From NCBI GenBank assembly GCA_016719295.1, contig JADKAF010000001.1:2542001-2606000 (forward strand): a stretch of 64,000 nucleotides of DNA. The letters run 5' to 3'. The notes under the pieces were generated by a model. That model searched no databases. It was not told the DNA's origin and worked only from the letters and a program-made list of their open reading frames with translations. Position numbers and translations under genes: made by a program. The stretch is from Planctomycetota bacterium (GTDB taxonomy: Bacteria; Planctomycetota; UBA1135; JADKAF01). Positions 11,696 to 19,467 of this stretch are shown in pieces. The stretch's first letter is position 1, and each line of letters begins with the position of its first letter.

Positions 11696-13000
11696 ATGGT
11701 CCGCTCACCCGCAGCCTCATCCGCCGCGCGCCTCCGCTCGTTGGTCCTCTCGCTCTGCGCGGCGATGAACGCGGCGACCGCTCAGAGTCCCTTCGAGTGC
11801 GACCTGTTCGTCACCGAGGAGTCGCCGTCCCGGGTCTGGACCCACCACGGCATCACCGGCGCTCCGACCGGGCCGGCCTTCGCGAGCGAATCCACGCCGC
11901 GCTTCTTCATGGCCATCCACCACGGCACGCTCGCGCAGCCGGTGCTCGTGGGGACCTTCGGCAACGGCGTGTTCGAGTACCAGCGCAACACCGGCGCCTA
12001 CATCAAGACCTACAACGCCACGAATGCGTGGCAATGGGCCGCTTTGTTCGCTCCGAACGGTGACGTGCTGATCGGCAACCAGACTTCGGACGATGTCCGT
12101 CGTTACGACCCCGTCACCGGCGCGCTGCTCGGCGTGTTCGCGCCCAACGTCGTCGAGCCAGCCGACATGATCTTCGGGCCCAACGGCAACCTGTTCGTCT
12201 GCTCCTACGAGCCCACGATCGGCGGCGTCTACGAGCTGAACGGAACGAGCGGAGCCTTCGTGGCACTGCACGCCGCGGGGGTCGTGAAGCGCGCGAACGA
12301 TCTCGTGTTCCTGCCCGATGGCCGGCGCATCGTCATCTCCTCGCACCCGTCGTCGCTGCTCGCCTATGTCTTAGATGCGAGCTGGAACCTGCTGACCACG
12401 TTCACCGGCACCGGCTGGCTCCGGCCCCACGGCATCGACTTCAGCCCCTACGACTTCCACATCTACATCTCGGACGGCGGCACGAACGCCGTGCATCGCT
12501 TCGACCCCACGACCTACGCCGAGACGCACACGGCGTTCGCGTTCCGCGAGAGCAAGATCGTCGACGTCGAGTTCCGCCGCGGGGGCACGCCGACCTGCGG
12601 CAACGTCCTCGAAGTGGCACCGGGCTGCGGGGGCTTGATGATCGAGCACACGGGGCGACCTCAGCTCGCCAGCATGCTCACGCTGCGAATGATCGGTGCC
12701 AGTCCCTTCGCGCCCGTGTTCCTCTCGGTCGGCGAATCGCGCACGCAGTGGAATGGCCTGCCGTTGCCGCTGCCGCTCACCTCGCTCGGCGCGCCGAGCT
12801 GCAGCGTGCTCACCTCGCCCCTGCTCTTCTTGCCGACCGCCGCCGACCTCCGCGGCCACGCAGAGATGCCCCTCGTCGCGCCCAACGACGGCGCGCTCGT
12901 AGGGGCGACGATCTTCTTCCAGTGGTACGTCTTGGACGCGCTGGTGAATCCGCTGGGCCTCGCGACCTCCTCGGGTTACGAGGTGCAGATCGGCACCTAG
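11696..13000 (+). CDS. Secreted beta-propeller (NHL/SMP-30-like) protein
   Basis: The 434-residue product has an N-terminal export signal (LVLSLCAAMNAATAQS). Residues about 35-290 form repeated blades with patterns such as LVGTFGNGVFEYQRNTGAYI and NGNLFVCSYEPTIGGVYEL, as in NHL or SMP-30-type propellers. From about residue 305 on there is a separate C-terminal module (CGNVLEVAPGCGG to GYEVQIGT) that resembles the ends of other secreted proteins in the window. GAGGAG lies just before the ATG and supports the start. The final TAG is part of a CTAG tetranucleotide shared with the stop codon of the convergent SulP gene. The ligand or substrate is unknown. Confidence 0.82.
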   Translation: MVRSPAASSAARLRSLVLSLCAAMNAATAQSPFECDLFVTEESPSRVWTHHGITGAPTGPAFASESTPRFFMAIHHGTLAQPVLVGTFGNGVFEYQRNTGAYIKTYNATNAWQWAALFAPNGDVLIGNQTSDDVRRYDPVTGALLGVFAPNVVEPADMIFGPNGNLFVCSYEPTIGGVYELNGTSGAFVALHAAGVVKRANDLVFLPDGRRIVISSHPSSLLAYVLDASWNLLTTFTGTGWLRPHGIDFSPYDFHIYISDGGTNAVHRFDPTTYAETHTAFAFRESKIVDVEFRRGGTPTCGNVLEVAPGCGGLMIEHTGRPQLASMLTLRMIGASPFAPVFLSVGESRTQWNGLPLPLPLTSLGAPSCSVLTSPLLFLPTAADLRGHAEMPLVAPNDGALVGATIFFQWYVLDALVNPLGLATSSGYEVQIGT

Positions 13001-14772
13001 CCGCTCGACTCGCTCGGCGCGAGCCGTTCCATCGCCTCGTGCGTCGAGAGATGGAAGTGATCGCGCCCCAAGCGCGCCGGGAAATCGGCGCGCTCGAGCT
13101 TGTCCATCACCGGGCCCTTCACCTCGGCGAGATGCAGCTCTACCTTGCCGCTCGCGAGCATCTCGGAGACGAGCTCCAGGAAGCGGAGGCCGCTGGCATC
13201 GATGAGGTTGATCCCGCTCGCGATCAGGAGCACGTGCTTCAGGCCCGGCTTCTGCGCGACGAGCTGCGGGATGCGCTGCTCCAGGTAGCGCACGTTCGAG
13301 AACATGAGGTTCTCGTCGATGCGGATCGCGAGGACGCGCGGGTCGACGTGCACCTGATAGCGCTTCACGTTGCGATAGCTCTCGCTGTCGCCGACCCTCC
13401 CGACGACGGCGATGTGCGGGCGCGCGCTGCGCGCGAGATAGATCGACAGCGAGAGCAGGACACCGACCGCGATGCCCGAGCCCACGCCGAGGGCGAAGAC
13501 GCCGACGAAGGTCGCGATCAGGGCCCAGCCATCGGCCTTCGAGTACTTCCAGATGCGCCGCGCGGCACCGAGATCGAGCAGCGGCGCCACCGCCATCACG
13601 ATGATCGCCGCGAGGATCGCGCGCGGCAGATGCCGCAGCAGCGGGGTCAGCGCGAGCACGGTGAGCAGCACGAAGAGCGCGGTCGCGAGCGAGGCGACCT
13701 GGCTCCGCGCTCCGGCGCCCGCGTTCGCCATCGAGCGGCTGACGCCGCCGCTCACCGGGAAGCCGCCGGTGCAGGCCGAGGCCAGGTTCGCGCAGCCGAG
13801 CGCCACGAGCTCGCGGCTCGGATGCACGTGCTCGCGTCGACGGCTCGCCAGGGTCTGCGCGACGGAGTAGCTCTCGAGGAAGCCCAGGCACGCGATCGCC
13901 GCCGCCGCCGGCAGCAGCGCGCGCAGGAGCTCCAAGTCGATCGCCGGCAGCTCGAAGCTCGGCAGCGCTGGAGGCACCTCGCCCACGACCGCGAGGCCGG
14001 CGCTGGCGTGCAGGCCGAAGGCGTAGGCGAGAGCGGTGCCGCCCACGACGACGAGCAATGGCGCGCAGCGTGGAGCCAGCGCGCGCAGCCAGCGCGGAGA
14101 ACCGGCGCGCGCGAGCAGCTTCTTCATCACCCGAGGGAAGAGCGCGAGCAGCGCGATCGCCCCGCCGCCGACGAGCAGCGCGATCGCCTTCGTCTCGCCG
14201 ACGTGAGTGGCGAGGGAGACCAGCGTCTCCCACGGCAGCACGTCGCGAGGAAACGCGAGCCCCAGCAGGTGCTTCGCCTGCGAGAACGCGATCACCAGCG
14301 CCGCGGCGCTGGTGTAGCCGAGCACCACGGGGTGGCTCAGGAAGTTCACCAGGAAGCCCGCGCGGAGGAGCCCCATCGCGAGCTGGAGGAGCCCCATCTC
14401 CAGCGCGAGCAGCGCCGCGGCGGCGAGCGCGCGCTCCGTGGAGAGTGGTCCGAGCATCGCCAGCCCGTCCGCGACGAGCAGGGAGACGATCGCGACCGGT
14501 CCCACGGAGAGTGTGCGGCTCGTGCCGAGCAGCGCGTAGACGACCAGCGGCGCCAAGCAGGAGACGAGCCCCGCCTGCGCCGGCAGACCCGCGAGCATCG
14601 CGTAGGCCATCGCCTGCGGCACGAGCAACGCGGCGACGACGAGCCCCGCGAGCAGGTCGGCCACGAAGTGTCCGCGGCGATAGCTCTTCCACCACGGCGG
14701 CTGACGCAGCCCGAGCGGCGCGCGCGACCGCGCGCGCGACGCAGGGCGCGGCGAAGCGGGGGCCTCGGGCAT
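12997..14772 (-). CDS. SulP-family anion transporter with STAS domain
   Basis: The 591-residue membrane protein matches SulP/SLC26 transporters. It opens with VADLLAGLVVAALLVPQAMAYAMLAGLPAQAGL, about ten further hydrophobic helices follow, and a cytoplasmic STAS domain covers about 455-565 (RIDENLMFSNVRYLEQRI and GINLIDASGLRFLELV). SulP proteins carry sulfate, bicarbonate or other anions. Its ATG at 14770-14772 overlaps the stop codon of the ArsR-type gene (ATGA), so it is the second gene of that operon. Across the divergent promoter lies a persulfide dioxygenase-rhodanese gene. The setting therefore favours sulfite, sulfate or thiosulfate movement as part of sulfide detoxification; that substrate is inferred. 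Stop codons of this and the convergent gene overlap. Confidence 0.93.
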   Translation of the reverse strand: MPEAPASPRPASRARSRAPLGLRQPPWWKSYRRGHFVADLLAGLVVAALLVPQAMAYAMLAGLPAQAGLVSCLAPLVVYALLGTSRTLSVGPVAIVSLLVADGLAMLGPLSTERALAAAALLALEMGLLQLAMGLLRAGFLVNFLSHPVVLGYTSAAALVIAFSQAKHLLGLAFPRDVLPWETLVSLATHVGETKAIALLVGGGAIALLALFPRVMKKLLARAGSPRWLRALAPRCAPLLVVVGGTALAYAFGLHASAGLAVVGEVPPALPSFELPAIDLELLRALLPAAAAIACLGFLESYSVAQTLASRRREHVHPSRELVALGCANLASACTGGFPVSGGVSRSMANAGAGARSQVASLATALFVLLTVLALTPLLRHLPRAILAAIIVMAVAPLLDLGAARRIWKYSKADGWALIATFVGVFALGVGSGIAVGVLLSLSIYLARSARPHIAVVGRVGDSESYRNVKRYQVHVDPRVLAIRIDENLMFSNVRYLEQRIPQLVAQKPGLKHVLLIASGINLIDASGLRFLELVSEMLASGKVELHLAEVKGPVMDKLERADFPARLGRDHFHLSTHEAMERLAPSESSG

Positions 14773-15113
14773 CAGCGCGCGCGCTCCTCGACCGCGCGGC
14801 AGACGAGCGCGCACAGCTCGCGCAGCGAGGGATCGGCGATCTCGACCAGCACGCTGCGCCCGTGCTTGCGGCGCACGACGCAGCCCTCGCGCTCGAGCTC
14901 GGTCACCTGGCGCGAGAGGTTCGACTGCTCGAGCCCGGTCGCCTCGGCGAGCTCGCCCATGCCGAGCGCTCCGCTCATCAGCGTATCGAGGATGCGCAGG
15001 CGACTCGGTACACCAAGCACGCGAAAACGCCGCGCCACGACCTCGAGCTGTGCCTCGGGGAGCAGGGGAGCGCGACGCGCGCGCGACCTCGACGAGTTTT
15101 TCGCGACCGGCAT
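14772..15113 (-). CDS. ArsR/SmtB-family winged-helix repressor, probable sulfur sensor
   Basis: With the ATG at 15111-15113 this is a 113-residue ArsR-type regulator. A core helix FRVLGVPSRLRILDTLMSG is followed by a recognition helix-turn-helix (GELAEATGLEQSNLSRQV) and a wing (CVVRRKHGRSVLVEI). Three cysteines are present: C78 in the wing region and C101 and C105 in the last helix. The BigR/SqrR sulfide sensors use a different pair, one in helix 2 and one in helix 5. An inverted repeat sits immediately upstream, between it and the divergent persulfide dioxygenase gene, and is the likely operator. A start at 15140 is possible but would lie inside the operator. A thiol-based persulfide response is inferred from the neighbours. 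Confidence 0.85.
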   Translation of the reverse strand: MPVAKNSSRSRARRAPLLPEAQLEVVARRFRVLGVPSRLRILDTLMSGALGMGELAEATGLEQSNLSRQVTELEREGCVVRRKHGRSVLVEIADPSLRELCALVCRAVEERAR

Positions 15114-15115
15114 GG

Positions 15116-15149
15116 CTTGAAAGTATGATCCGTTGCTCATACGTTCAAG
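15116..15149. promoter_or_regulatory. Probable ArsR-type operator (inverted repeat)
   Basis: Two 13-nt arms (15116-15128 and 15137-15149) match at 12 of 13 positions around an 8-nt spacer. The repeat lies between the divergent ArsR gene and the persulfide dioxygenase gene and is AT-richer than its surroundings. Its place suggests one repressor site controlling both transcription units. Confidence 0.65.
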
Positions 15150-15181
15150 CGACGCCGCGAACGCGAGCACGAATCACCGGC

Positions 15182-15187
15182 AGGAGG
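15182..15187 (+). promoter_or_regulatory. Ribosome binding site fixing the persulfide dioxygenase start
   Basis: AGGAGG stands 5 nt before the ATG at 15193. It excludes an upstream in-frame start at 15133, which would place coding sequence inside the operator. Confidence 0.75.
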
Positions 15188-15192
15188 ATCCC

Positions 15193-16590
15193 ATGAGCCC
15201 AGCCACTCCGACCAGCGCAGAGCGGACGAGCGCGCCCAACGCGCTCGCGATCCAGGTCTTCCGCCACCCTCAGGGCTGCCGCGGCTACCTGATCGGCGAT
15301 CCGCGATCGAAGGAGGCCCTCGCCCTCGACGTGCACGCCGACTTGGTCCAGGAGTTCGCCTCCGCCGTGCAGAGCGGCGGCTGGAAGCTGCGCTTCGTCG
15401 TCGACTCGCACACGCACGCCGACCACCCCTCGGGCTCGCGCGAGCTGGCCCGCCTCACTTCGGCGACGCGCGTCGCTCACGAGCTCAGCCAGCACCAGGG
15501 TGTGGCGCTCCATCCCGCCGACGGCGAAGCGCTGCCCCTAGGCGCGACGCGCGTGCTCGTGCGCCACGCACCCGGCCATACGCCGGACCACCTGCTGCTC
15601 CTCGCGGGCGGCGCGCTCTTCTGCGGCGACACGCTCTTGATCGGCGGCGTCGCTCGCACGGACTTCCTGGGAGGGGACGCAGGCCAGCTCCACGATTCTC
15701 TGCAGCGCCTGCTCGCCGAGCTTCCGGACGAGACCATCGTCTATCCGGGCCACGACTACGCCGGCCGCGAGCGAAGCACCATCGGCGCCGAGCGCACGAG
15801 CAATCCGTGGCTGCGCCTCCCTCGCGCGGAGTTCGTCCGGGCGCTCGCCGCGAATCCACCGCCGCGTCCGGCCAACATGGATTCGCTCCTCGCGATGAAC
15901 CGCGCCGGCGTCGAGCTCGCGCCGCAGCTCAGCGCGGCGGAGGCCGTGCGCCACGTCGCGGCGGGCGGCGCCGGCAGCGTGCTCGACGTGCGCACCGGAG
16001 CCGAGGTCTCGAGCCAGCGCGTCCCGGGCTCGCGCTGGATCCCGCTCGACGAGCTGGCCGCGCGCCTCGACGAAGTGCGCGTGGTGCCGGCGCCGCGCCT
16101 CCTGCTCTGCCAGAGCGGCAACCGCGCGGCGATGGCGCAGCGCCTGCTCTCGCAGCATCACCTGAGCGGCGTGCAGGTGATCGCCGGCGGCATCCAGGCC
16201 TATGCGGCTGCGGGCGGGGGGCTCGAGCGCAGCGCGGGCGGCGCGATCTCGCTCGAGCGCCAGGTGCGCATCGCGGCGGGCTCGCTGGTCCTCCTCGGCG
16301 TGCTCTTCGGCGCCTTCGTGAACCCGCTCTTCCTCGGCGTCGCCGGCTTCGTCGGCGCCGGGCTCATCTTCGCGGGCATGACCGATTGGTGCGGCATGGG
16401 GCTCCTCCTCGCGAAAGCTCCGTGGAACCGCCGTGGTCCGTCCGGCGGCCCCTGCGGCGGAGCCGCCGCGTGCGCCGCGGGAGCGCCGTCCGCGTGCGCG
16501 GCCTCGGCGCCCTCCGCCTGCTCAGCCGGAGCTCCCTCGGCCTGCGCGGCGGGAGCTCCGCCGGAAGACAGCCCGCGCGCGTCGCGCTGA
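15193..16590 (+). CDS. Persulfide dioxygenase-rhodanese-DUF2892 membrane fusion with Cys-rich tail
   Basis: The 465-residue protein joins several parts. Residues 15-235 form an ETHE1-like metallo-beta-lactamase fold with HTHADH (73-78), H129, D146 (CGDTL) and H187 (PGHDY), matching the iron ligands of persulfide dioxygenases. Residues 245-345 form a rhodanese domain with active-site C306 in LLCQSGNR. Two membrane helices of YgaP/DUF2892 type follow (about 359-396), then DWCGMG. The tail (415-465) is Ala/Gly/Ser/Pro-rich with cysteines at 421, 427, 435, 443 and 451, the last four exactly 8 residues apart. It should oxidise glutathione persulfide to sulfite and move sulfane sulfur at the membrane. 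It is divergent from the ArsR-SulP operon across a shared operator. Confidence 0.9.
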   Translation: MSPATPTSAERTSAPNALAIQVFRHPQGCRGYLIGDPRSKEALALDVHADLVQEFASAVQSGGWKLRFVVDSHTHADHPSGSRELARLTSATRVAHELSQHQGVALHPADGEALPLGATRVLVRHAPGHTPDHLLLLAGGALFCGDTLLIGGVARTDFLGGDAGQLHDSLQRLLAELPDETIVYPGHDYAGRERSTIGAERTSNPWLRLPRAEFVRALAANPPPRPANMDSLLAMNRAGVELAPQLSAAEAVRHVAAGGAGSVLDVRTGAEVSSQRVPGSRWIPLDELAARLDEVRVVPAPRLLLCQSGNRAAMAQRLLSQHHLSGVQVIAGGIQAYAAAGGGLERSAGGAISLERQVRIAAGSLVLLGVLFGAFVNPLFLGVAGFVGAGLIFAGMTDWCGMGLLLAKAPWNRRGPSGGPCGGAAACAAGAPSACAASAPSACSAGAPSACAAGAPPEDSPRASR

Positions 16591-16617
16591 TCGCACCGCG
16601 GCGGACTCACGGAGGTG

Positions 16618-16642
16618 GCCGAGGTCGTTCTTGCACCTCGGC
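16618..16642 (+). terminator. Possible hairpin after the persulfide dioxygenase gene
   Basis: Perfect 8-bp arms (16618-16625 and 16635-16642) enclose a 9-nt loop, 28 bp after the stop codon. No T-run follows, so the terminator call is tentative; it would separate the sulfur gene from the carotenoid operon. Confidence 0.4.
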
Positions 16643-16769
16643 GACCGGCGTGCAGACTACGGCACGCTTTCCTCCGACCCGCCTCGAGGGTGCCTCCGCC
16701 AGCGCCCTTCTTGCGAAGCGCAGCCCTAGCTCCCCCGGTGCGCGGCCGCGCGACCGCGATTCCATTGCC

Positions 16770-17969
16770 ATGCCCGACCCCGCCGATCGCCGCCCGTTCG
16801 ACTGCGCCGTCGTGGGCGGTGGCCTGCAGGGAGCCCTGATCGCGCTGGCCTGGCTCGAGCGGCGCCCCACCGCGCGCGTGGCGCTGGTCGAGCGCGAGAG
16901 CGCGCCGTCGACGGAGCGCACCTGGTGCTTCCAGGACGAGGATCTGCCGCCCGAGGCGCGGGGATTCGTCGCGCCGCTGATCGAGCACCGCTGGCCGGGA
17001 TACGAGGTGCGCTTCGCCGGCCTCCGCCGCACGCTCGGCACCGCGTACTTCGGCTTCACCGCGGCCCACGCGACCTCCGTGCTGCGGCAGCGCTTCGCGG
17101 CGCGCACGGACTGCGCACATCTGGTCGGCCGGCGGGCGATCGCCATCGAAGCGCGGCGCGTCGTGCTCGAAGACGGCTCCGCCTTGGAAGCGCGCCTCGT
17201 CGTCGATGCGACGGGCGCGGAGCGCCGGACGAGCCCGAAGGCGCCGTGCGGCTACCAGAAGTTCGTGGGCCTCGAGCTCGAGCTCGCGCGCGAGCACCGC
17301 CTCGAGCGTCCGATCCTCATGGATGCCTGCGTCGACCAAGCGCAGGGCTACCGCTTCTTCTACGCGCTGCCCTTCGGACCGCGACGCGTCCTGATCGAGG
17401 ACACGCGCTTCGCCGACACGCCGGAGCTCGCGCCGGAAGAGCTCCGAGCAGAGGTGCTGCGCTACGCCGAGCAGCTCGGGCTCGCCGTCTCCGGCGTCGC
17501 GCGCGAGGAGCACGGCGTCCTGCCGATGCCGTGGGGAGAACATCGCTTCGAGACCGCGGGGCCGCCGCTGCGCGCGGGCTATCGCGGCGGCTGGTTCCAC
17601 CCCGCGACGGGCTACTCGTTCCCGCTCGCCGTGCGCTTGGCGCTGCTCAGCACCGCGGTCGAGCCGGAGCGGCTCTTCGACGGCCCGTTGCGCGAGCTCG
17701 CGCGCGCGCTCGAGGCGCCAGCCCGCCACGCGCGCGCGCTGAATCGGCTGCTCTTCCGCTGGTTCGAGCCGCAGGATCGCGCGCACGTGTTCGAGCGCTT
17801 CTATCACCTGCCCGAAGAGACGATCCGCCGCTTCTACGCGTTGCGCGCGACCTTCCTCGATCGCGCACGGGTGATCGTAGGACGGCCGCCGCGGGGCTTC
17901 TCCCTTCGCGCGCGCTGGCGCGCGAGCGAACGCGCCCGCGGGATCGCGCGCGAGGTGGCTCATGCCTGA
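16770..17969 (+). CDS. crtY: Lycopene beta-cyclase (CrtY type)
   Basis: The 399-residue protein has an N-terminal dinucleotide-binding motif, GGGLQG (16-21), and the sequence RTWCFQDEDLPPEARG typical of CrtY. Further on come DACVDQAQGYRFFYALPFGP and the family signature ATGYSFPLAVRLA near residue 278. The enzyme converts the linear psi-ends of lycopene to beta-rings. It is the first gene of an operon: the crtI start overlaps its end by 8 nt. No clear Shine-Dalgarno precedes the ATG at 16770, which I chose from family length and motif position. Product specificity (beta versus other rings) cannot be read from sequence alone. Confidence 0.92.
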   Translation: MPDPADRRPFDCAVVGGGLQGALIALAWLERRPTARVALVERESAPSTERTWCFQDEDLPPEARGFVAPLIEHRWPGYEVRFAGLRRTLGTAYFGFTAAHATSVLRQRFAARTDCAHLVGRRAIAIEARRVVLEDGSALEARLVVDATGAERRTSPKAPCGYQKFVGLELELAREHRLERPILMDACVDQAQGYRFFYALPFGPRRVLIEDTRFADTPELAPEELRAEVLRYAEQLGLAVSGVAREEHGVLPMPWGEHRFETAGPPLRAGYRGGWFHPATGYSFPLAVRLALLSTAVEPERLFDGPLRELARALEAPARHARALNRLLFRWFEPQDRAHVFERFYHLPEETIRRFYALRATFLDRARVIVGRPPRGFSLRARWRASERARGIAREVAHA

Positions 17970-19467
17970 ACGCCGCGAGACACGCGCCGCGGTGATCGGC
18001 AGCGGCTTCGGCGGCCTGGCGGCCGCGATCCGCCTGCAGGCCGCCGGGATCCGCACGACGATCTTCGAAGCGCGCGACAAGCCGGGTGGACGAGCCTACG
18101 TGTACGAGGACGGCGGCTTCGTCTTCGATGGCGGGCCGACCGTCATCACCGCCCCGCCGTGCTTGGAGGAGCTCTTCGAGGTCCACGGCAAGCGACTCGC
18201 CGACTACGTCGAGCTCATCCCCGTGAAGCCGCTCTATCGGCTGATCTGGAGCGACGGCGAGCGCTTCGACTACACCGGCGAGAACGCGTCGATGCTCGCG
18301 CAGATCGCGCGGCTCTATCCCGGTGACGAGCAGGGCTATCTGCGCTTCGTCGAGTACAGCAAGCGCGTCTTCGACGCCGGCTACCGCGACCTCGCGGCGC
18401 AGCCGTTCTTGCGCTTCTGGGACATGGTGCGCGTGGCGCCTCAGCTCGCGGCGCTGCGCGCCGATCGCTCCGTCTATTCCACGGTGTCGCGCTACGTGAA
18501 GCACGACCATCTGCGCCAAGCGCTCTCGTTCCACTCCCTGCTCGTCGGCGGCAATCCCTTCGAGAGCAGCTCGATCTACACGCTGATCCACTACCTCGAG
18601 AGGAACTGGGGCGTGTTCTTCCCCCGCGGCGGCACCGGCGCGCTGATCCGCGCGCTGGTGAAGCTCTTCGAGGACGCCGGCGGCGAGCTCCGCCTCGCGA
18701 GCCCGGTGCGCCGTATCGCCGTCGAGGGCGCCGGACGCGCCACGCGCCACCTGGTCACCACCGACGCGCGCGCCGCGGAGCCCTTCGATCTCGTCGTCTC
18801 GAACGCGGACGTGCACCACACCTATGGCCAGCTCTACGCCGGCGATGCGCGCGCCGCGGCGCGGACGAAGAAGCTCGAGCGCATGGAGTGGTCGATGTCG
18901 TTGTTCGTGCTCTACTTCGGCACCGATCGCAGCTATCGCGACGACGTCGCGCACCACACCGTGCTCTTCGGCCCGCGCTACAAGGAGCTCCTGCAGGAGA
19001 TCTTCCACGGCGCCGCGCTGCCGGAGGACTTCTCGCTCTACCTGCACTCGCCGACCGTCACGGATCCTTCGCTCGCGCCGGAAGGCTGCGGCACCTTCTA
19101 CGTGCTCTCGCCGGTGCCGCACCTCGGCAACGCGCCGATCGATTGGTCGCGCGAGGCCGCGCCGTACGCGGAGAAGCTGCTCGCGGCCCTGGAGAGTCAG
19201 CTCCCCGATCTCCGCCGTCACGTCGTGGTGAAGCGCTGGCTGACGCCCGCCTACTTCCGCGACGAGCTGCGCTCCTATCACGGCTCGGCCTTCTCCTGCG
19301 CGCCACGTCTCTCGCAGAGCGCCTACTTCCGCCCGCACAATCGCGACGCGCAGATCCAGGGCCTCTATCTCGTCGGCGCGGGCACGCATCCCGGCGCCGG
19401 CGTTCCCGGCGTCGTGAACTCGGCGAAGGCCACCGCCGCGCTCGTGCTCGAGGACTACGCATCGTGA
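17962..19467 (+). CDS. crtI: Phytoene desaturase (CrtI type)
   Basis: This 501-residue flavoprotein shows the FAD-binding motif GSGFGG (13-18), the sequence EARDKPGGRAYVYEDGGFVFD and the C-terminal signature GTHPGAGVPGVVNSAKATA. It matches bacterial CrtI, which introduces the double bonds that turn phytoene into lycopene or neurosporene. The ATG lies 8 nt inside crtY and the last codon overlaps the GTG of crtB (GTGA), so translation of the three genes is coupled. Members of the family also include diapophytoene desaturases and ketolases, but the presence of crtB and crtY supports the C40 route. Confidence 0.95.
   Translation: MPERRETRAAVIGSGFGGLAAAIRLQAAGIRTTIFEARDKPGGRAYVYEDGGFVFDGGPTVITAPPCLEELFEVHGKRLADYVELIPVKPLYRLIWSDGERFDYTGENASMLAQIARLYPGDEQGYLRFVEYSKRVFDAGYRDLAAQPFLRFWDMVRVAPQLAALRADRSVYSTVSRYVKHDHLRQALSFHSLLVGGNPFESSSIYTLIHYLERNWGVFFPRGGTGALIRALVKLFEDAGGELRLASPVRRIAVEGAGRATRHLVTTDARAAEPFDLVVSNADVHHTYGQLYAGDARAAARTKKLERMEWSMSLFVLYFGTDRSYRDDVAHHTVLFGPRYKELLQEIFHGAALPEDFSLYLHSPTVTDPSLAPEGCGTFYVLSPVPHLGNAPIDWSREAAPYAEKLLAALESQLPDLRRHVVVKRWLTPAYFRDELRSYHGSAFSCAPRLSQSAYFRPHNRDAQIQGLYLVGAGTHPGAGVPGVVNSAKATAALVLEDYAS

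Noticed and set aside
12371..14695. 774-codon minus-strand frame overlapping the SulP gene
   Set aside because: It is in a different frame from the clear SulP transporter, is extremely Arg/Ala-rich and runs over the propeller gene on the other strand.
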